This document shows positions 1 through 8,017 of a DNA stretch of 15,039 nucleotides, piece by piece (within the stretch, counting starts at the first letter, position 1; every line of letters starts with the position of its first letter). The notes beneath the pieces are model-generated. The model saw only the letters and a program-made list of their open reading frames with translations. It was not told the DNA's origin and did no database searches. Position numbers and translations under genes: made by a program. Location: positions 1 through 15,039 of the forward strand of contig QHYF01000050.1 of the NCBI GenBank assembly GCA_003224075.1, in the 5' to 3' direction. Source of the DNA: Acidobacteriota bacterium. GTDB taxonomy: Bacteria; Acidobacteriota; Terriglobia; Acidiferrales; UBA7541.

Positions 1-965
1 AACCCTGTGCCAACAGAAAAGAGATGGTCCAGGAAGCGGATGTTAACGGCAACCCGATCACACCGCGTTTGACGGGGAACCCTAATTTCGATCGCATCTT
101 CTTCCCATTGGCAGACGTCAACTCGGATTTCAATGCAATGCTTCTTCACGTCAGCAAGGTGTACGCCCACGGATTCTCGATCGATGGCACCTATCGGTGG
201 AGCAAGAGTATCGACACCTCTTCGTTTGGCCGTGGGGCGCAGCAAGCCGATCCCAGTCAGCAGAACCTCGACCGTGGTCCTTCCGACTTCGATGTGAAGC
301 ACCAATTTGTGCTGTATGGCCTGTGGGACTTGCCATTCTTCAAGCTCTCGAAGGGCTATCTTGGAAAAGCCCTCGGCGGTTGGCAGATTAATGGGGTTCT
401 GACAGCCCACAGCGGTTTCCCGTGGACACCGCAACAGGGCTGCTGTTTCTTCGGAAGGCCGGGTGACCTCGCAAATGACATCAATGGTGACGGCATTGGC
501 AATGATTTTCCGACGCAGTGGGACGGCAAGGGCGGCGTTGGTTCTTCAAACCAGAGTTTCGTTAACGGTGTTTTCCCCAAAGATGCGGCGCACCCGAACG
601 GGGGGTTCGATTACTTCAACATATTCACAGGCGCTTCTTGCCCGAATTTCCCGGTAAACTGCATTACAGCCATGAAGCGCGGGCCGAACGGCATCGGACG
701 CAACAGGTTCCGCGGGCCTCACTATCGTCAAATTGACATGACCCTGGGCAAGCATACCCTGCTTCCCGGCTTCATGCATCTCGGAGAACTGGCAGCCTTG
801 GACCTTCGCGCCAATTTTTTCAACATCTTCAACACGCTGAATTTGCCTCCGTTCCAGACAGGTGGCATAAGCAACACCGACTTCACCAATCCCGGTGACT
901 TCGGTCACACCCTCTCCGGTCTGTCCGGACGCGTGATTGAGTTCCAAATTCGGCTAAGCTTTTAG
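1..965 (+). CDS. TonB-dependent receptor, C-terminal part (Oar-like)
   Basis: This is the 3' part of an outer-membrane receptor; the frame is open to the left edge (first full codon at base 3), so the start lies outside. About 320 residues are visible. They show alternating aromatic and hydrophobic beta-strand segments, the stretch LGGWQINGVLTAHSGFPW that I recognise from acidobacterial Oar-like receptors (N-terminal carboxypeptidase-regulatory domain plus TonB barrel), a pair RGPHYRQIDMTLGK and FNIFNTLNLPPF near the end, and a terminal phenylalanine (IEFQIRLSF), the usual BamA recognition signal of barrels. In the family, such proteins are TonB-energised transporters of bulky ligands such as oligosaccharides; the ligand cannot be read from this part. 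The gene is followed 72 bases later by a glycosidase on the same strand, which suggests a carbohydrate ligand (inference). Confident about the family, not about the substrate. Confidence 0.87.
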   Translation, partial: PCANRKEMVQEADVNGNPITPRLTGNPNFDRIFFPLADVNSDFNAMLLHVSKVYAHGFSIDGTYRWSKSIDTSSFGRGAQQADPSQQNLDRGPSDFDVKHQFVLYGLWDLPFFKLSKGYLGKALGGWQINGVLTAHSGFPWTPQQGCCFFGRPGDLANDINGDGIGNDFPTQWDGKGGVGSSNQSFVNGVFPKDAAHPNGGFDYFNIFTGASCPNFPVNCITAMKRGPNGIGRNRFRGPHYRQIDMTLGKHTLLPGFMHLGELAALDLRANFFNIFNTLNLPPFQTGGISNTDFTNPGDFGHTLSGLSGRVIEFQIRLSF

Positions 966-983
966 CTAACGTACTGCAAACTA

Positions 984-1009
984 CGGGGGCGCGGCACGCC
1001 ACGCCCCCG
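984..1009 (+). terminator. Hairpin between receptor and GH39 gene, terminator-like without U-tract
   Basis: A perfect 8-bp stem, CGGGGGCG (984-991) with CGCCCCCG (1002-1009), encloses a 10-base loop, 18 bases after the receptor stop. No run of T follows, so as an intrinsic terminator it is incomplete. It could be a partial terminator or an mRNA 3'-end stabiliser between two genes of one transcript. Confidence 0.45.
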
Positions 1010-1037
1010 ACTCCTTCAATCCTTCAGGAGATCCTTG

Positions 1038-2570
1038 ATGGGCTGCGCTAGTCTTTGCAGGACTGCTTTCCGTGTTGCGCTGGTCATTCTTGTGGTGGTC
1101 CCCCCGACGAATATGCTCGGCGCGCAAGGCCCTACACCCGCACAAACGATCGAAATAGATGACACGGCCTCCTCACATCCCTTCCCACACTTCTGGGAAA
1201 AATTGTTTGGGTCGGGGCGCGCCATCCTGAGCCTGCGCGAGAGCTACCGCAACGACCTTCGCGAAACGAAGCGCATCACCGGGTTCGCATACGTTCGCTT
1301 CCACGCCATCTTTCACGATGAAGTCAGCCTCTACGACGAGGACAAAGATGGCAAGCCCGTCTACAACTTCTCCTACATCGATCAGATCTACGACGGTTTG
1401 CTCGAGAATCAGGTCCGGCCCTTCGTCGAGCTAAGCTTCACGCCCAAGAAACTTTCCTCCGACCCCAACGCGCTGCATCCGTTCTGGTACAAACAAAACG
1501 TCGCTCCCCCGAAAGACTGGGACAAGTGGGAGCAGCTCGTCGAAAACTTCGCGCGACATCTCGTCGAACGCTACGGCATCGACGAAGTCTCGCAGTGGTA
1601 TTTCGAGGTCTGGAACGAGCCCAACATCGATTTCTGGGCCGGCAATCCGAAAGAGCCTACCTACTACGAGCTCTACGACCGCGCCGCCCGCGCCATCAAG
1701 CGCGTGAGTCCCCGGCTGCGCGTGGGCGGGCCCGCCACCGCGCAAGCGGCCTGGGTGGACCGTTTCCTGGCGCACTGCAAAGAGAAAAGCGTTCCAGTGG
1801 ATTTTGCTTCAACTCACGTTTATGGGAACGATAGGGCCGAGGATGTTTTTGGCACGCATGAGCGAATCTCGCGGAATCAGATGGTCTGCCGCGCCGTCAA
1901 GAAAGTTCACGACCAGATCGGCGCTTCCCCCTACCCGGGCGTGCCGCTGATCTGGAGCGAATTCAACGCCAGCTACATGAACGAGCCCGCGGTGACGGAT
2001 ACAGCATTCATGGGCCCATGGATCGCAGACACGATTCGGCAGTGCGACGGCCTTGTCCAGATGATGAGTTACTGGACTTTCTCGGACGTGTTCGAGGAAC
2101 AGGGCGTCGTGAAGACGCCGTTCTATGGAGGCTTCGGTCTGCTTGCCGAGCGCAGCATTCCCAAGGCCGCCTTCAACGACTTTGCGCTTCTCCACCGGCT
2201 CGGTGAAACGCGCCTCGATGCGGGCTCAGACTCCGCGCTCGTCACGCGCCGCAAAGATGGCTCGCTCGCCATCGCGGTGTGGAACCTCTTCCTGCCGGAA
2301 GAAACCGGTTCACCGAAAACCATCACGCTGCATTTCAAAGGCCCCAGCGGTCAGCAATCCGCTCGCGTCACCATCGTCGACAAGGAGCACGGTTCACCGC
2401 TCCCGGCTTGGAACAGAATGGGCCGGCCGGAGTATCCAACGATCGCGCAAATCGAAGAGCTTCGCAAAGCAGCAGCGCTTCCCGCTGCGCAATCGCAAGC
2501 AATCAGCAAAGGGTCACTCACGCTGACGCTGCAACCTCAGGCCCTTGCTCTGATTGAAATCGGCAGATAA
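1038..2570 (+). CDS. Exported GH39-type glycoside hydrolase (beta-xylosidase-like)
   Basis: This 510-residue protein has a hydrophobic N-terminal segment (about residues 8-29, ending LGAQG) that reads as a signal peptide, so it acts in the periplasm or outside. The body is a TIM-barrel glycosidase: WNEPN contains the likely acid/base Glu194 and IWSEFN the likely nucleophile Glu308, the spacing and context seen in GH39 (beta-xylosidase, alpha-L-iduronidase). A C-terminal part (about 395-510) is rich in beta strands, as in GH39 accessory domains. ATG 1038 is preferred to the TTG one codon earlier because CAGGAG lies 7 bases upstream of it. The gene follows a TonB receptor and is convergent, 12 bases apart, with a glucanase-like gene. 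Retaining hydrolysis of xylosides is the family's most common activity; specificity here is not visible. Confidence 0.88.
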   Translation: MGCASLCRTAFRVALVILVVVPPTNMLGAQGPTPAQTIEIDDTASSHPFPHFWEKLFGSGRAILSLRESYRNDLRETKRITGFAYVRFHAIFHDEVSLYDEDKDGKPVYNFSYIDQIYDGLLENQVRPFVELSFTPKKLSSDPNALHPFWYKQNVAPPKDWDKWEQLVENFARHLVERYGIDEVSQWYFEVWNEPNIDFWAGNPKEPTYYELYDRAARAIKRVSPRLRVGGPATAQAAWVDRFLAHCKEKSVPVDFASTHVYGNDRAEDVFGTHERISRNQMVCRAVKKVHDQIGASPYPGVPLIWSEFNASYMNEPAVTDTAFMGPWIADTIRQCDGLVQMMSYWTFSDVFEEQGVVKTPFYGGFGLLAERSIPKAAFNDFALLHRLGETRLDAGSDSALVTRRKDGSLAIAVWNLFLPEETGSPKTITLHFKGPSGQQSARVTIVDKEHGSPLPAWNRMGRPEYPTIAQIEELRKAAALPAAQSQAISKGSLTLTLQPQALALIEIGR

Positions 2571-2582
2571 ATCGGAACGCAG

Positions 2583-3917
2583 TTACCCGGGCCGAAATCC
2601 CGCCAGAGTCATCCCGTTCTGCGCCGCCGGGTCTTTCATGAAGGTGTTCCACACGAATTGCGTGCGCTGATTCTCGGCCATCAACGTGGAAATCCCAAGA
2701 TCGATCCCGATCACGTCCGGGTCATACCATGCGGAAAGGAGATTGAACGCGTCCACGTAACCGTAGCGCTGCCAAGCCTGGGCATAGTGTCCGCGTATCC
2801 ATCGCAGCACGTGAATTGTGTCCGAAAAATCAAACGGAAGCGACCCCGCTGTCGCGCAGGGCACCACGCTTCCGTCAATCGGGCCCATCGCCGGTGGCCC
2901 GCCCCACGCGACGTATCCTTCGGCGGAATCAGACGCCGTAATCCCCCAGAGGTCGCTGCTGTAGTCCGAAAACTGGCCGGCAAGCGAAATGCAAAAGAGG
3001 CGATGGGCCATCGTCGCATTGATTGAATTCTGAAAATAATTCGCGAACGCATCCTTCTTGTTCCGGAAATCGAACCACGCGTGCGAATACTGGTGGGTAA
3101 AAAGCGGCGCGCCGGAAGAGATGTACGTGAATCCTTGATACGTAAAACTTGGCCTCGTCCATGCCCCCCAGCTCGAAGCGGGAATCGGAAATGTGGGTGA
3201 AGCCATGCCCAACAGGTACACCATCATCAGTTCGTTATAGGTGTCCCAGCGCGCGGTGATAAAACCTTTCTCCGGTGTCCAGCCCATGGAAAGGGTTGTC
3301 CCGCCATTCAGCATCCACGCGAAATTCACTTTGTTATAAATCTGCGTGGCCAAGCCGGGAATTTGCGGGTCTTGCGAAAAATGTTGACGGCACATCAGCG
3401 CGCCGCAGAGCAGGATCGCGGTGTCGATGGAAGATACCTCCGAATTGAACGCCCGCGCCCCGGTGGTCATGTCCACGAAGTGATAGAAGAACCCGTTCAT
3501 CCCCCCAGGCTGCATCTGGTTCAACAGAAAACTCAGTGTCGCCTGCACGCGGGCGGCGATGTTGGCCGTCGGTTGATATCCGCGCTGATCGCCGATGCAC
3601 AGGGCGGTCAATCCGAATCCGGTTGCCGCGACGCTTGATATTGTCCGTGAATCGTTTCCTGCCGCCAGCGCGCGATCTTTCACCTGTCCGGTCGTTGGGT
3701 CCGCCTGCTCCCAGAAAAAGAGAAAACCTGCCTTCTCGATATCTTCCATGAGCTGGTCGTCCGTCCCTGGGAAGCCATCTCCGGGCGATGGCGGAGGCGC
3801 CGGAGAGTTTCCGCCACGGCAACCAGGCAGAAGAAACGTCATGCCGGTCAGTGAGGGAAAGCTCGCGGCGCCACCCAGTTGCACGAGAAGCTCACGGCGT
3901 GTGATATACGTTTTCAA
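2583..3917 (-). CDS. PF10091 'glucoamylase-family' lipoprotein, GH144-like (beta-1,2-glucanase candidate)
   Basis: This 444-residue protein has an export signal combining a twin arginine (TRRELL, residues 6-11) with a lipobox LLPGC (Cys33), followed by a Pro/Ser linker (about 39-50), so a Tat-exported lipoprotein is likely. The body carries the signature of the PF10091 family: SEVSSIDTA (159-167), TARWDTYNEL (221-230), HQYSHAWFDF (275-284), GITASDS (325-331), AWGGPP and GPIDG (345-349), VVPC. Characterised members of the GH144 branch are endo-beta-1,2-glucanases. The older label 'glucoamylase' is an annotation habit, not evidence for starch cleavage. The start is a TTG: from the upstream in-frame TAA to this codon no ATG or GTG exists, and the reading begins only eight residues before the signal. 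The gene converges with the GH39 gene, and nothing resembling a terminator lies in the 12 bases between them. Confidence 0.86.
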   Translation of the reverse strand: MKTYITRRELLVQLGGAASFPSLTGMTFLLPGCRGGNSPAPPPSPGDGFPGTDDQLMEDIEKAGFLFFWEQADPTTGQVKDRALAAGNDSRTISSVAATGFGLTALCIGDQRGYQPTANIAARVQATLSFLLNQMQPGGMNGFFYHFVDMTTGARAFNSEVSSIDTAILLCGALMCRQHFSQDPQIPGLATQIYNKVNFAWMLNGGTTLSMGWTPEKGFITARWDTYNELMMVYLLGMASPTFPIPASSWGAWTRPSFTYQGFTYISSGAPLFTHQYSHAWFDFRNKKDAFANYFQNSINATMAHRLFCISLAGQFSDYSSDLWGITASDSAEGYVAWGGPPAMGPIDGSVVPCATAGSLPFDFSDTIHVLRWIRGHYAQAWQRYGYVDAFNLLSAWYDPDVIGIDLGISTLMAENQRTQFVWNTFMKDPAAQNGMTLAGFRPG

Positions 3918-4118
3918 TTTTCCGTCACTCTTGTCTCGGACGAATGAGGACTCTTCCGGTCCTTAGACGATTGGCTGGCGCCGGCGGGTTTCTCCTTGAA
4001 TCCCGCTCGCATCCTGCCTTTCTGAGCCTCTTCGTTTTTCATAAACTGTTCCCAAACGAATCCTAGGCCAAGCCCGGAATCTTTCACTCACGTTCTGAAG
4101 GTAATGCGCCGAGGCAAT

Positions 4119-5468
4119 TCATGCCTGAGACACCGCGGCATGCTTGCGCTCGGCGACGGAAGCAAGCGCCGCTTCGATTACATCGAGGCCTTCGTCAAAT
4201 TGTTCATCGCTGATCACCAGCGGTGCCAGAATTCGAATGACGTTGTTGTAAGTGCCCGCTGTGATTGTGATGAGGCCGCGCTTGTAACAAAATTGCGCGG
4301 CTTCTTTCGTTTCGGCGTCGGCGGGTTCGCGCGTTTCCGCGTTGCGGACAAGTTCGATGGCGCACATGCAGCCAAGCCCGCGTACTTCGCCGATGAGCGC
4401 CCATTTCTTTTGCCATCCGCGGGCGCGCTCTTCGAATTGCTTGCCGATGGCCGTGGAGCGGGCAAGCAGACCTTCCTTCTCGATCGTTTCGAACACCGCC
4501 AAGGCGGCGACGCACGACAGCGGATTGCCTGCGAAAGTGCTGCCCAGTCCTCCGACCCCCGGGGCATCCATGATTTCGGCGCGGCCCGTCACGGCGGCAA
4601 TCGGCAGGCCGCCACCGAGCGACTTTGCCGTGGTGATCAGATCGGGTTCAATCCCGAAGTGTTCCGAAGCAAACCATTTCCCAGTGCGTGCAATGCCAGA
4701 CTGAACTTCATCCGCGATAAAAACAATGCCGTGTTTTCGGCAAATACCGTGAAGAATGCGAAGGTAATCCCAAGGCGGCACAACGAAACCGCCTTCCCCA
4801 AGCACCGGCTCGGCAATAACCGCCGCGACCGACTCGGATGCGACAACACGTTTGAAGGCATCCTCCAGGTGGTGCGCAAAACTCTCGGCCGTTGCACCCT
4901 TCTCGCCGCGATAAGCGTATGCATAGGGAATCCGGTAAATGTCGCTCGCAAAAGGCGCGAACCCCACTTTGTAGGGATGCGTTTTGCTCGTCAGCGACAT
5001 CGTCAGCAGCGTGCGGCCGTGAAAGGCATCTTCAAAGCAAATCACGGCGGGGCGCTTCGTATAAGCGCGGGCAATCTTGATCGCATTTTCCACGGCCTCG
5101 GCGCCCGTGTTAACAATGAATGTTTTCTTTGCGAACTTCCCCGGCGCCAGAGCATTCAACTTTTCCGCAACGGCAACATAGCTTTCGTAAGGGGTAACGC
5201 TGAAGCAAAGATGCAGATGTTTATCGAGTTGTTCGCGGATCGCGGCGAGGACGCGAGGCGCGCGATGGCCCACGTTGAGGCTGCCGATGCCGCCCGCGAA
5301 ATCAAGGAAGCGGTTCCCGTCCACGTCCTCGATGACCGCGCCTTCCGCTTTGGCCGCAAAAACCGGCGTCGCGTGGTACGCCCCGCGCGGCACCGCGGCT
5401 TCACGGCGCGACATCAGCGCGCGCGACTTTGGTCCCGGAATTTCTGTTCCAATCTGAATTGTTTTCAT
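4119..5468 (-). CDS. gabT: Class III PLP aminotransferase (4-aminobutyrate/ornithine type)
   Basis: A 449-residue cytosolic aminotransferase of fold type I, class III. Landmarks (numbering from ATG 5468): the phosphate-binding NTGAEAVENA (120-129), FHGRT (149-153), IAEPVLGEGG with the conserved Glu, IADEVQSG with the PLP-ring Asp253 and Gln256, and the Schiff-base lysine in TTAKSLGGGLP (Lys282). The C-terminal GTYNNVIRILAPLVI matches the GABA transaminase subgroup, which moves the omega-amino group of GABA to 2-oxoglutarate, giving succinic semialdehyde. Related acetylornithine, ornithine or 5-aminovalerate enzymes cannot be excluded. The reading frame extends 21 codons further upstream, but ATG 5468 is chosen because TAAGGA lies 8-9 bases before it and family length fits. 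It stands alone on its strand, and no succinate-semialdehyde dehydrogenase is adjacent. Confidence 0.88.
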   Translation of the reverse strand: MKTIQIGTEIPGPKSRALMSRREAAVPRGAYHATPVFAAKAEGAVIEDVDGNRFLDFAGGIGSLNVGHRAPRVLAAIREQLDKHLHLCFSVTPYESYVAVAEKLNALAPGKFAKKTFIVNTGAEAVENAIKIARAYTKRPAVICFEDAFHGRTLLTMSLTSKTHPYKVGFAPFASDIYRIPYAYAYRGEKGATAESFAHHLEDAFKRVVASESVAAVIAEPVLGEGGFVVPPWDYLRILHGICRKHGIVFIADEVQSGIARTGKWFASEHFGIEPDLITTAKSLGGGLPIAAVTGRAEIMDAPGVGGLGSTFAGNPLSCVAALAVFETIEKEGLLARSTAIGKQFEERARGWQKKWALIGEVRGLGCMCAIELVRNAETREPADAETKEAAQFCYKRGLITITAGTYNNVIRILAPLVISDEQFDEGLDVIEAALASVAERKHAAVSQA

Positions 5469-5598
5469 GTTCGTATTCCTTATCACTGCTTGCCAGGCTG
5501 CAGAGCTTTCCTGACCACTAGTACCACCCAATCGGCATCTCGTCCAGATTGATGAACACCTGTATGACCTGGAGAAAGCGTCGCAGAAGTTTTTAGTT

Positions 5599-5604
5599 CA
5601 TAAT
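5599..5604 (+). promoter_or_regulatory. Possible -10 box for the AhpD-like gene cluster
   Basis: CATAAT lies in the 180-base divergent region between the aminotransferase and the AhpD-like gene and would place a transcript start near 5611. No acceptable -35 box is seen 16-18 bases upstream, so this is weak. Confidence 0.25.
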
Positions 5605-5648
5605 GTGGGCGGTGTTGGTATGCCGACTGCCTCGTCGCCGGAGGAACC

Positions 5649-5999
5649 ATGGCCGACCGCCTGGAGGATTTTCAGAAATTTCGCGCCGAATTAAACGAGG
5701 AGATTCTCGCCTGCGGCCACCTCGGTATGAAGCGCTTTTTCGCTCTCGACCACCAGGCCTACGAACCCGGCCCGCTCGGCACCAAGACGAAAGAATTGCT
5801 TGGCCTGGTCGCTTCCGCGGTCCTGCGCTGCGATGAATGCATCACTTATCATCTGGTCCGGTGCGGTGAAGAAGGCTGGAAGCGCGACGAAGTGATCGAC
5901 GCTCTCAATGTCGCGCTGATCGTCGGCGGCTCCATTGCCATTCCCCATGTGCGCCGCGCCTTTGCGCGCATGCACGAAATCAAGAACTTAAGACGCTGA
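5649..5999 (+). CDS. Carboxymuconolactone decarboxylase-family, AhpD-like CxxC protein
   Basis: A 116-residue all-alpha protein with the complete AhpD catalytic pattern: Glu49, then eleven residues, Cys61-x2-Cys64 (RCDEC), x3, His68. In AhpD this set forms a proton relay and a redox-active dithiol that reduces a peroxiredoxin or hydroperoxides; the short single-domain members of the CMD superfamily are mostly uncharacterised, so peroxidase or disulphide chemistry is inferred. GGAGGA directly before ATG 5649 supports the start, though spacing is short. The next gene begins 14 bases after the stop, so co-transcription is likely. Its cytosolic thiol chemistry and the downstream cytochrome c make a redox-linked unit plausible, but no AhpC is visible. 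Confidence 0.85.
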   Translation: MADRLEDFQKFRAELNEEILACGHLGMKRFFALDHQAYEPGPLGTKTKELLGLVASAVLRCDECITYHLVRCGEEGWKRDEVIDALNVALIVGGSIAIPHVRRAFARMHEIKNLRR

Positions 6000-6013
6000 A
6001 AGACTGACCGCAG

Positions 6014-6658
6014 ATGAGCACGGTACCCAACACAGCACATTCTCAACCGGAACCATGGCGCACAAGACTTCGTAATTTCCTGATTGGAACTCTCTTCGCG
6101 CTGGTCTTGCTTGTCCCAAAGATCGTGCATCTGCGTCACAGCGCCCGCTCTTGGATGTTCTTCCGCATTTTTCTCGGGATCGCCGGAGCAGCGCTGGTCA
6201 TCATGCCCCTCAGCTTATGGAGTAGCTATGTCCCCTCGCTCGTCGGCCTCGTCGCGTTCACCGCCGCCACTCTTCTGCCTCCCGCAAAACTCACGACGAG
6301 CGTTGACGACAAGGCCCGCGAACTCGGAGCTCTCATTGTCGTCAACGGAGGGTGGTATCAACCGGATAACGGGCCGTTAACGGCTGCGCAACTTTTCGTC
6401 GGCGCCAAACGCATTTGCGTGCTCGATGCGCGCTTTCAAACGCTTCTGGTGATCCCGGTCAACGAAATCGCTGTCGCGCACGCGGAAGAATCGGAAACAA
6501 GTTGGCTCCTGCGAATGACTTGGGCCGATCAGACCGCAGAATTCTCTTACCGCGGCATCTTCGCCGAGCACCTCGCGCGCGTCGCCGAGACCACTTTGCA
6601 CGGCGTGATGCATCCTTCGCTTCCCGTTATTCCGCAACACCGCGCCGCCAGCGCCTGA
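6014..6658 (+). CDS. Membrane protein with PH/GRAM-like cytosolic tail, unknown function
   Basis: I do not recognise a named family for this 214-residue protein. Three hydrophobic stretches are visible (about 21-38, 48-69 and 71-89); two or three cross the membrane. The remaining part (about 92-200) is soluble and has a layout seen in bacterial PH and GRAM-like domains: a strand pair ending in RICVLDARFQ, the IPVNEI strand, an antiparallel pair containing LRMTW and AEFSYR, and a closing helix (FAEHLARVAETTL). If so, it is a membrane-anchored PH-like fold of unknown ligand (inference). Start ATG 6014 has only a weak purine-rich sequence before it, so an alternative start is possible. It lies 14 bases behind the AhpD-like gene and 66 bases ahead of the small coiled-coil gene, all on one strand. 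Confidence 0.7.
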   Translation: MSTVPNTAHSQPEPWRTRLRNFLIGTLFALVLLVPKIVHLRHSARSWMFFRIFLGIAGAALVIMPLSLWSSYVPSLVGLVAFTAATLLPPAKLTTSVDDKARELGALIVVNGGWYQPDNGPLTAAQLFVGAKRICVLDARFQTLLVIPVNEIAVAHAEESETSWLLRMTWADQTAEFSYRGIFAEHLARVAETTLHGVMHPSLPVIPQHRAASA

Positions 6659-6724
6659 ATCTCTTATGGCAATTTTCTCTGTTTAATCGCACGCAATTCG
6701 GGCAATTTGTGTCAGACTGTGGGT

Positions 6725-6970
6725 ATGGCACGTGGCTGGGAAAGTAAGGACGTCGAGGCCCAGGTCGAGGCAACACAAGAGCCGGCACAAAAGCCGGGTT
6801 CGGGGGCGAAAACTCCCGAACAATTGCGGCGCGAGCAGGAGCGCAAGGACCTGGAGTTATCGCGCACTCGCATCGTAAACGACCTTGCATCCGCCACTCA
6901 TCCGAATCATCGCAAGTCGCTCGAAGCCGCTCTCGCGCACCTCGACCAGAAGATTGCCGACCTCAACTAA
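6725..6970 (+). CDS. Small coiled-coil protein (begins MARGWESK), unknown function
   Basis: An 81-residue protein. The first 30 residues are polar and Gly/Pro/Ala-rich and probably disordered; residues 31-57 (TPEQLRREQERKDLELSRTR and on) and 62-80 read as two amphipathic helices with heptad-like leucines, split by ATHPNH, so a helical hairpin is likely. The opening MARGWESK is one I associate with short hypothetical proteins in Acidobacteriota (from memory). ATG 6725 is preferred over the in-frame GTG 18 bases earlier because that motif starts there. No Shine-Dalgarno sequence is evident, so translation may depend on a short leader. It sits between the membrane protein and the cytochrome, with only 18 bases to the latter. 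No function can be assigned. Confidence 0.7.
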   Translation: MARGWESKDVEAQVEATQEPAQKPGSGAKTPEQLRREQERKDLELSRTRIVNDLASATHPNHRKSLEAALAHLDQKIADLN

Positions 6971-6988
6971 TTTAATTGACGGTCGTTC

Positions 6989-8017
6989 ATGCACCTCGGC
7001 AGAGTTTTGAGAAAGATTGCCTGGATTGCCGGGATCATCATCCTGGTGTGCGTTGTCCTGATCCTTATCGCCTTGGCGCCGACCGAAGATCTGCCCTCAT
7101 TTATCCGGCACAAGACGCGGGCTCTCACCACACGCCGATTTGATTCCACACCCGAACGGTTGAAGCGGGGGCGTTACATCACCCAAACCGTGGCCCACTG
7201 CTTCGCCTGCCACTCGCCAAGAGAGGACCATCCGGCCCACCACGGCTCATTTGTTCCAGGGCAAGATGCCAAGGGGCAGTTCGGAACATGGGGGCCGTAT
7301 CATCTCGCGGTACCGAACCTCACGCCGGATCAGTGGACGGGTATCGGCAATTGGACCGACGATCAACTGGCGCGAGCGATGCGGGAAGGGATCGGCCACG
7401 ATGGGCGCGTTCTCACCACCATGATGCCGTATCAATGGTTCAGTAGAATGTCTGACGAAGACGTGGCTTCCATCATCGTCTATCTTCGTTCGCTGCCACC
7501 TGTCCACAATCCTCTGCCGCGCATGCGGCTGCCCCTCATCTTGCGATTGCTGGATCCGAGTTATCCGGAACCAATCACCTCCTCCGTGCCACAGCCGGAC
7601 CTTTCCGACCCGCTCCAGCGGGGCGCCTACTACATCGCCTTGGGAAAGTGCTTTGACTGCCACACTGCGCAGAACTGGAGGGGCGCTCCAATTCCCGGAC
7701 TGGAGTTCGCGGGAGGAAACTGGTTCCCTGATGGTGAGGTGTCCGCCCCGAACCTAACTCCCGATCCTTCGGGGATCTCCTACTACGACGAAGCGATGTT
7801 CATTCAAGTCATGCGCACGGGAAAGGTTGGGGGCGTGCGGGAGCTTCATGGGCCGATGCCATGGTGGGAGGTCGGGCACATGACGGACGAAGATCTGAAA
7901 GCGATGTTCGCTTATCTGCGCACGCTCAGGCCGGTCAAACACCGAGTCGATAACGACGAACCGCGTAGGTATTGCACAGTCTGTCGAAGGAAGCACCGCG
8001 GCGGCGCCCTGAATTGA
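6989..8017 (+). CDS. Membrane-anchored di-haem cytochrome c
   Basis: A 342-residue protein with one N-terminal membrane segment (about 11-30) and two class I cytochrome c domains in the periplasm. Haem sites are CFACH (71-75) and CFDCH (221-225). Probable sixth ligands are a Met in TTMMPYQW (Met145 or 146) and Met290 in HGPMPWW; each is followed by an MSDEDV- or MTDEDL-type helix ending in YLRSLPPV / YLRTLRPV, the usual domain end. The arrangement resembles the cytochrome subunits of periplasmic alcohol and aldehyde dehydrogenases, which pass electrons to the respiratory chain, but no dehydrogenase gene is adjacent. The C-terminal tail has a third, non-haem cysteine pair, YCTVCRRKH (328-336). 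The anchor keeps the protein on the outer face of the inner membrane. Start ATG 6989 lacks a clear ribosome site. Confidence 0.88.
   Translation: MHLGRVLRKIAWIAGIIILVCVVLILIALAPTEDLPSFIRHKTRALTTRRFDSTPERLKRGRYITQTVAHCFACHSPREDHPAHHGSFVPGQDAKGQFGTWGPYHLAVPNLTPDQWTGIGNWTDDQLARAMREGIGHDGRVLTTMMPYQWFSRMSDEDVASIIVYLRSLPPVHNPLPRMRLPLILRLLDPSYPEPITSSVPQPDLSDPLQRGAYYIALGKCFDCHTAQNWRGAPIPGLEFAGGNWFPDGEVSAPNLTPDPSGISYYDEAMFIQVMRTGKVGGVRELHGPMPWWEVGHMTDEDLKAMFAYLRTLRPVKHRVDNDEPRRYCTVCRRKHRGGALN

Noticed and set aside
4104..5552. Open frame of 482 codons on the plus strand, antisense to the aminotransferase
   Set aside because: It mirrors the aminotransferase frame in GC-rich DNA; the translation is Arg/Ala/His-rich with no motif, whereas the minus strand holds every class III aminotransferase signature.
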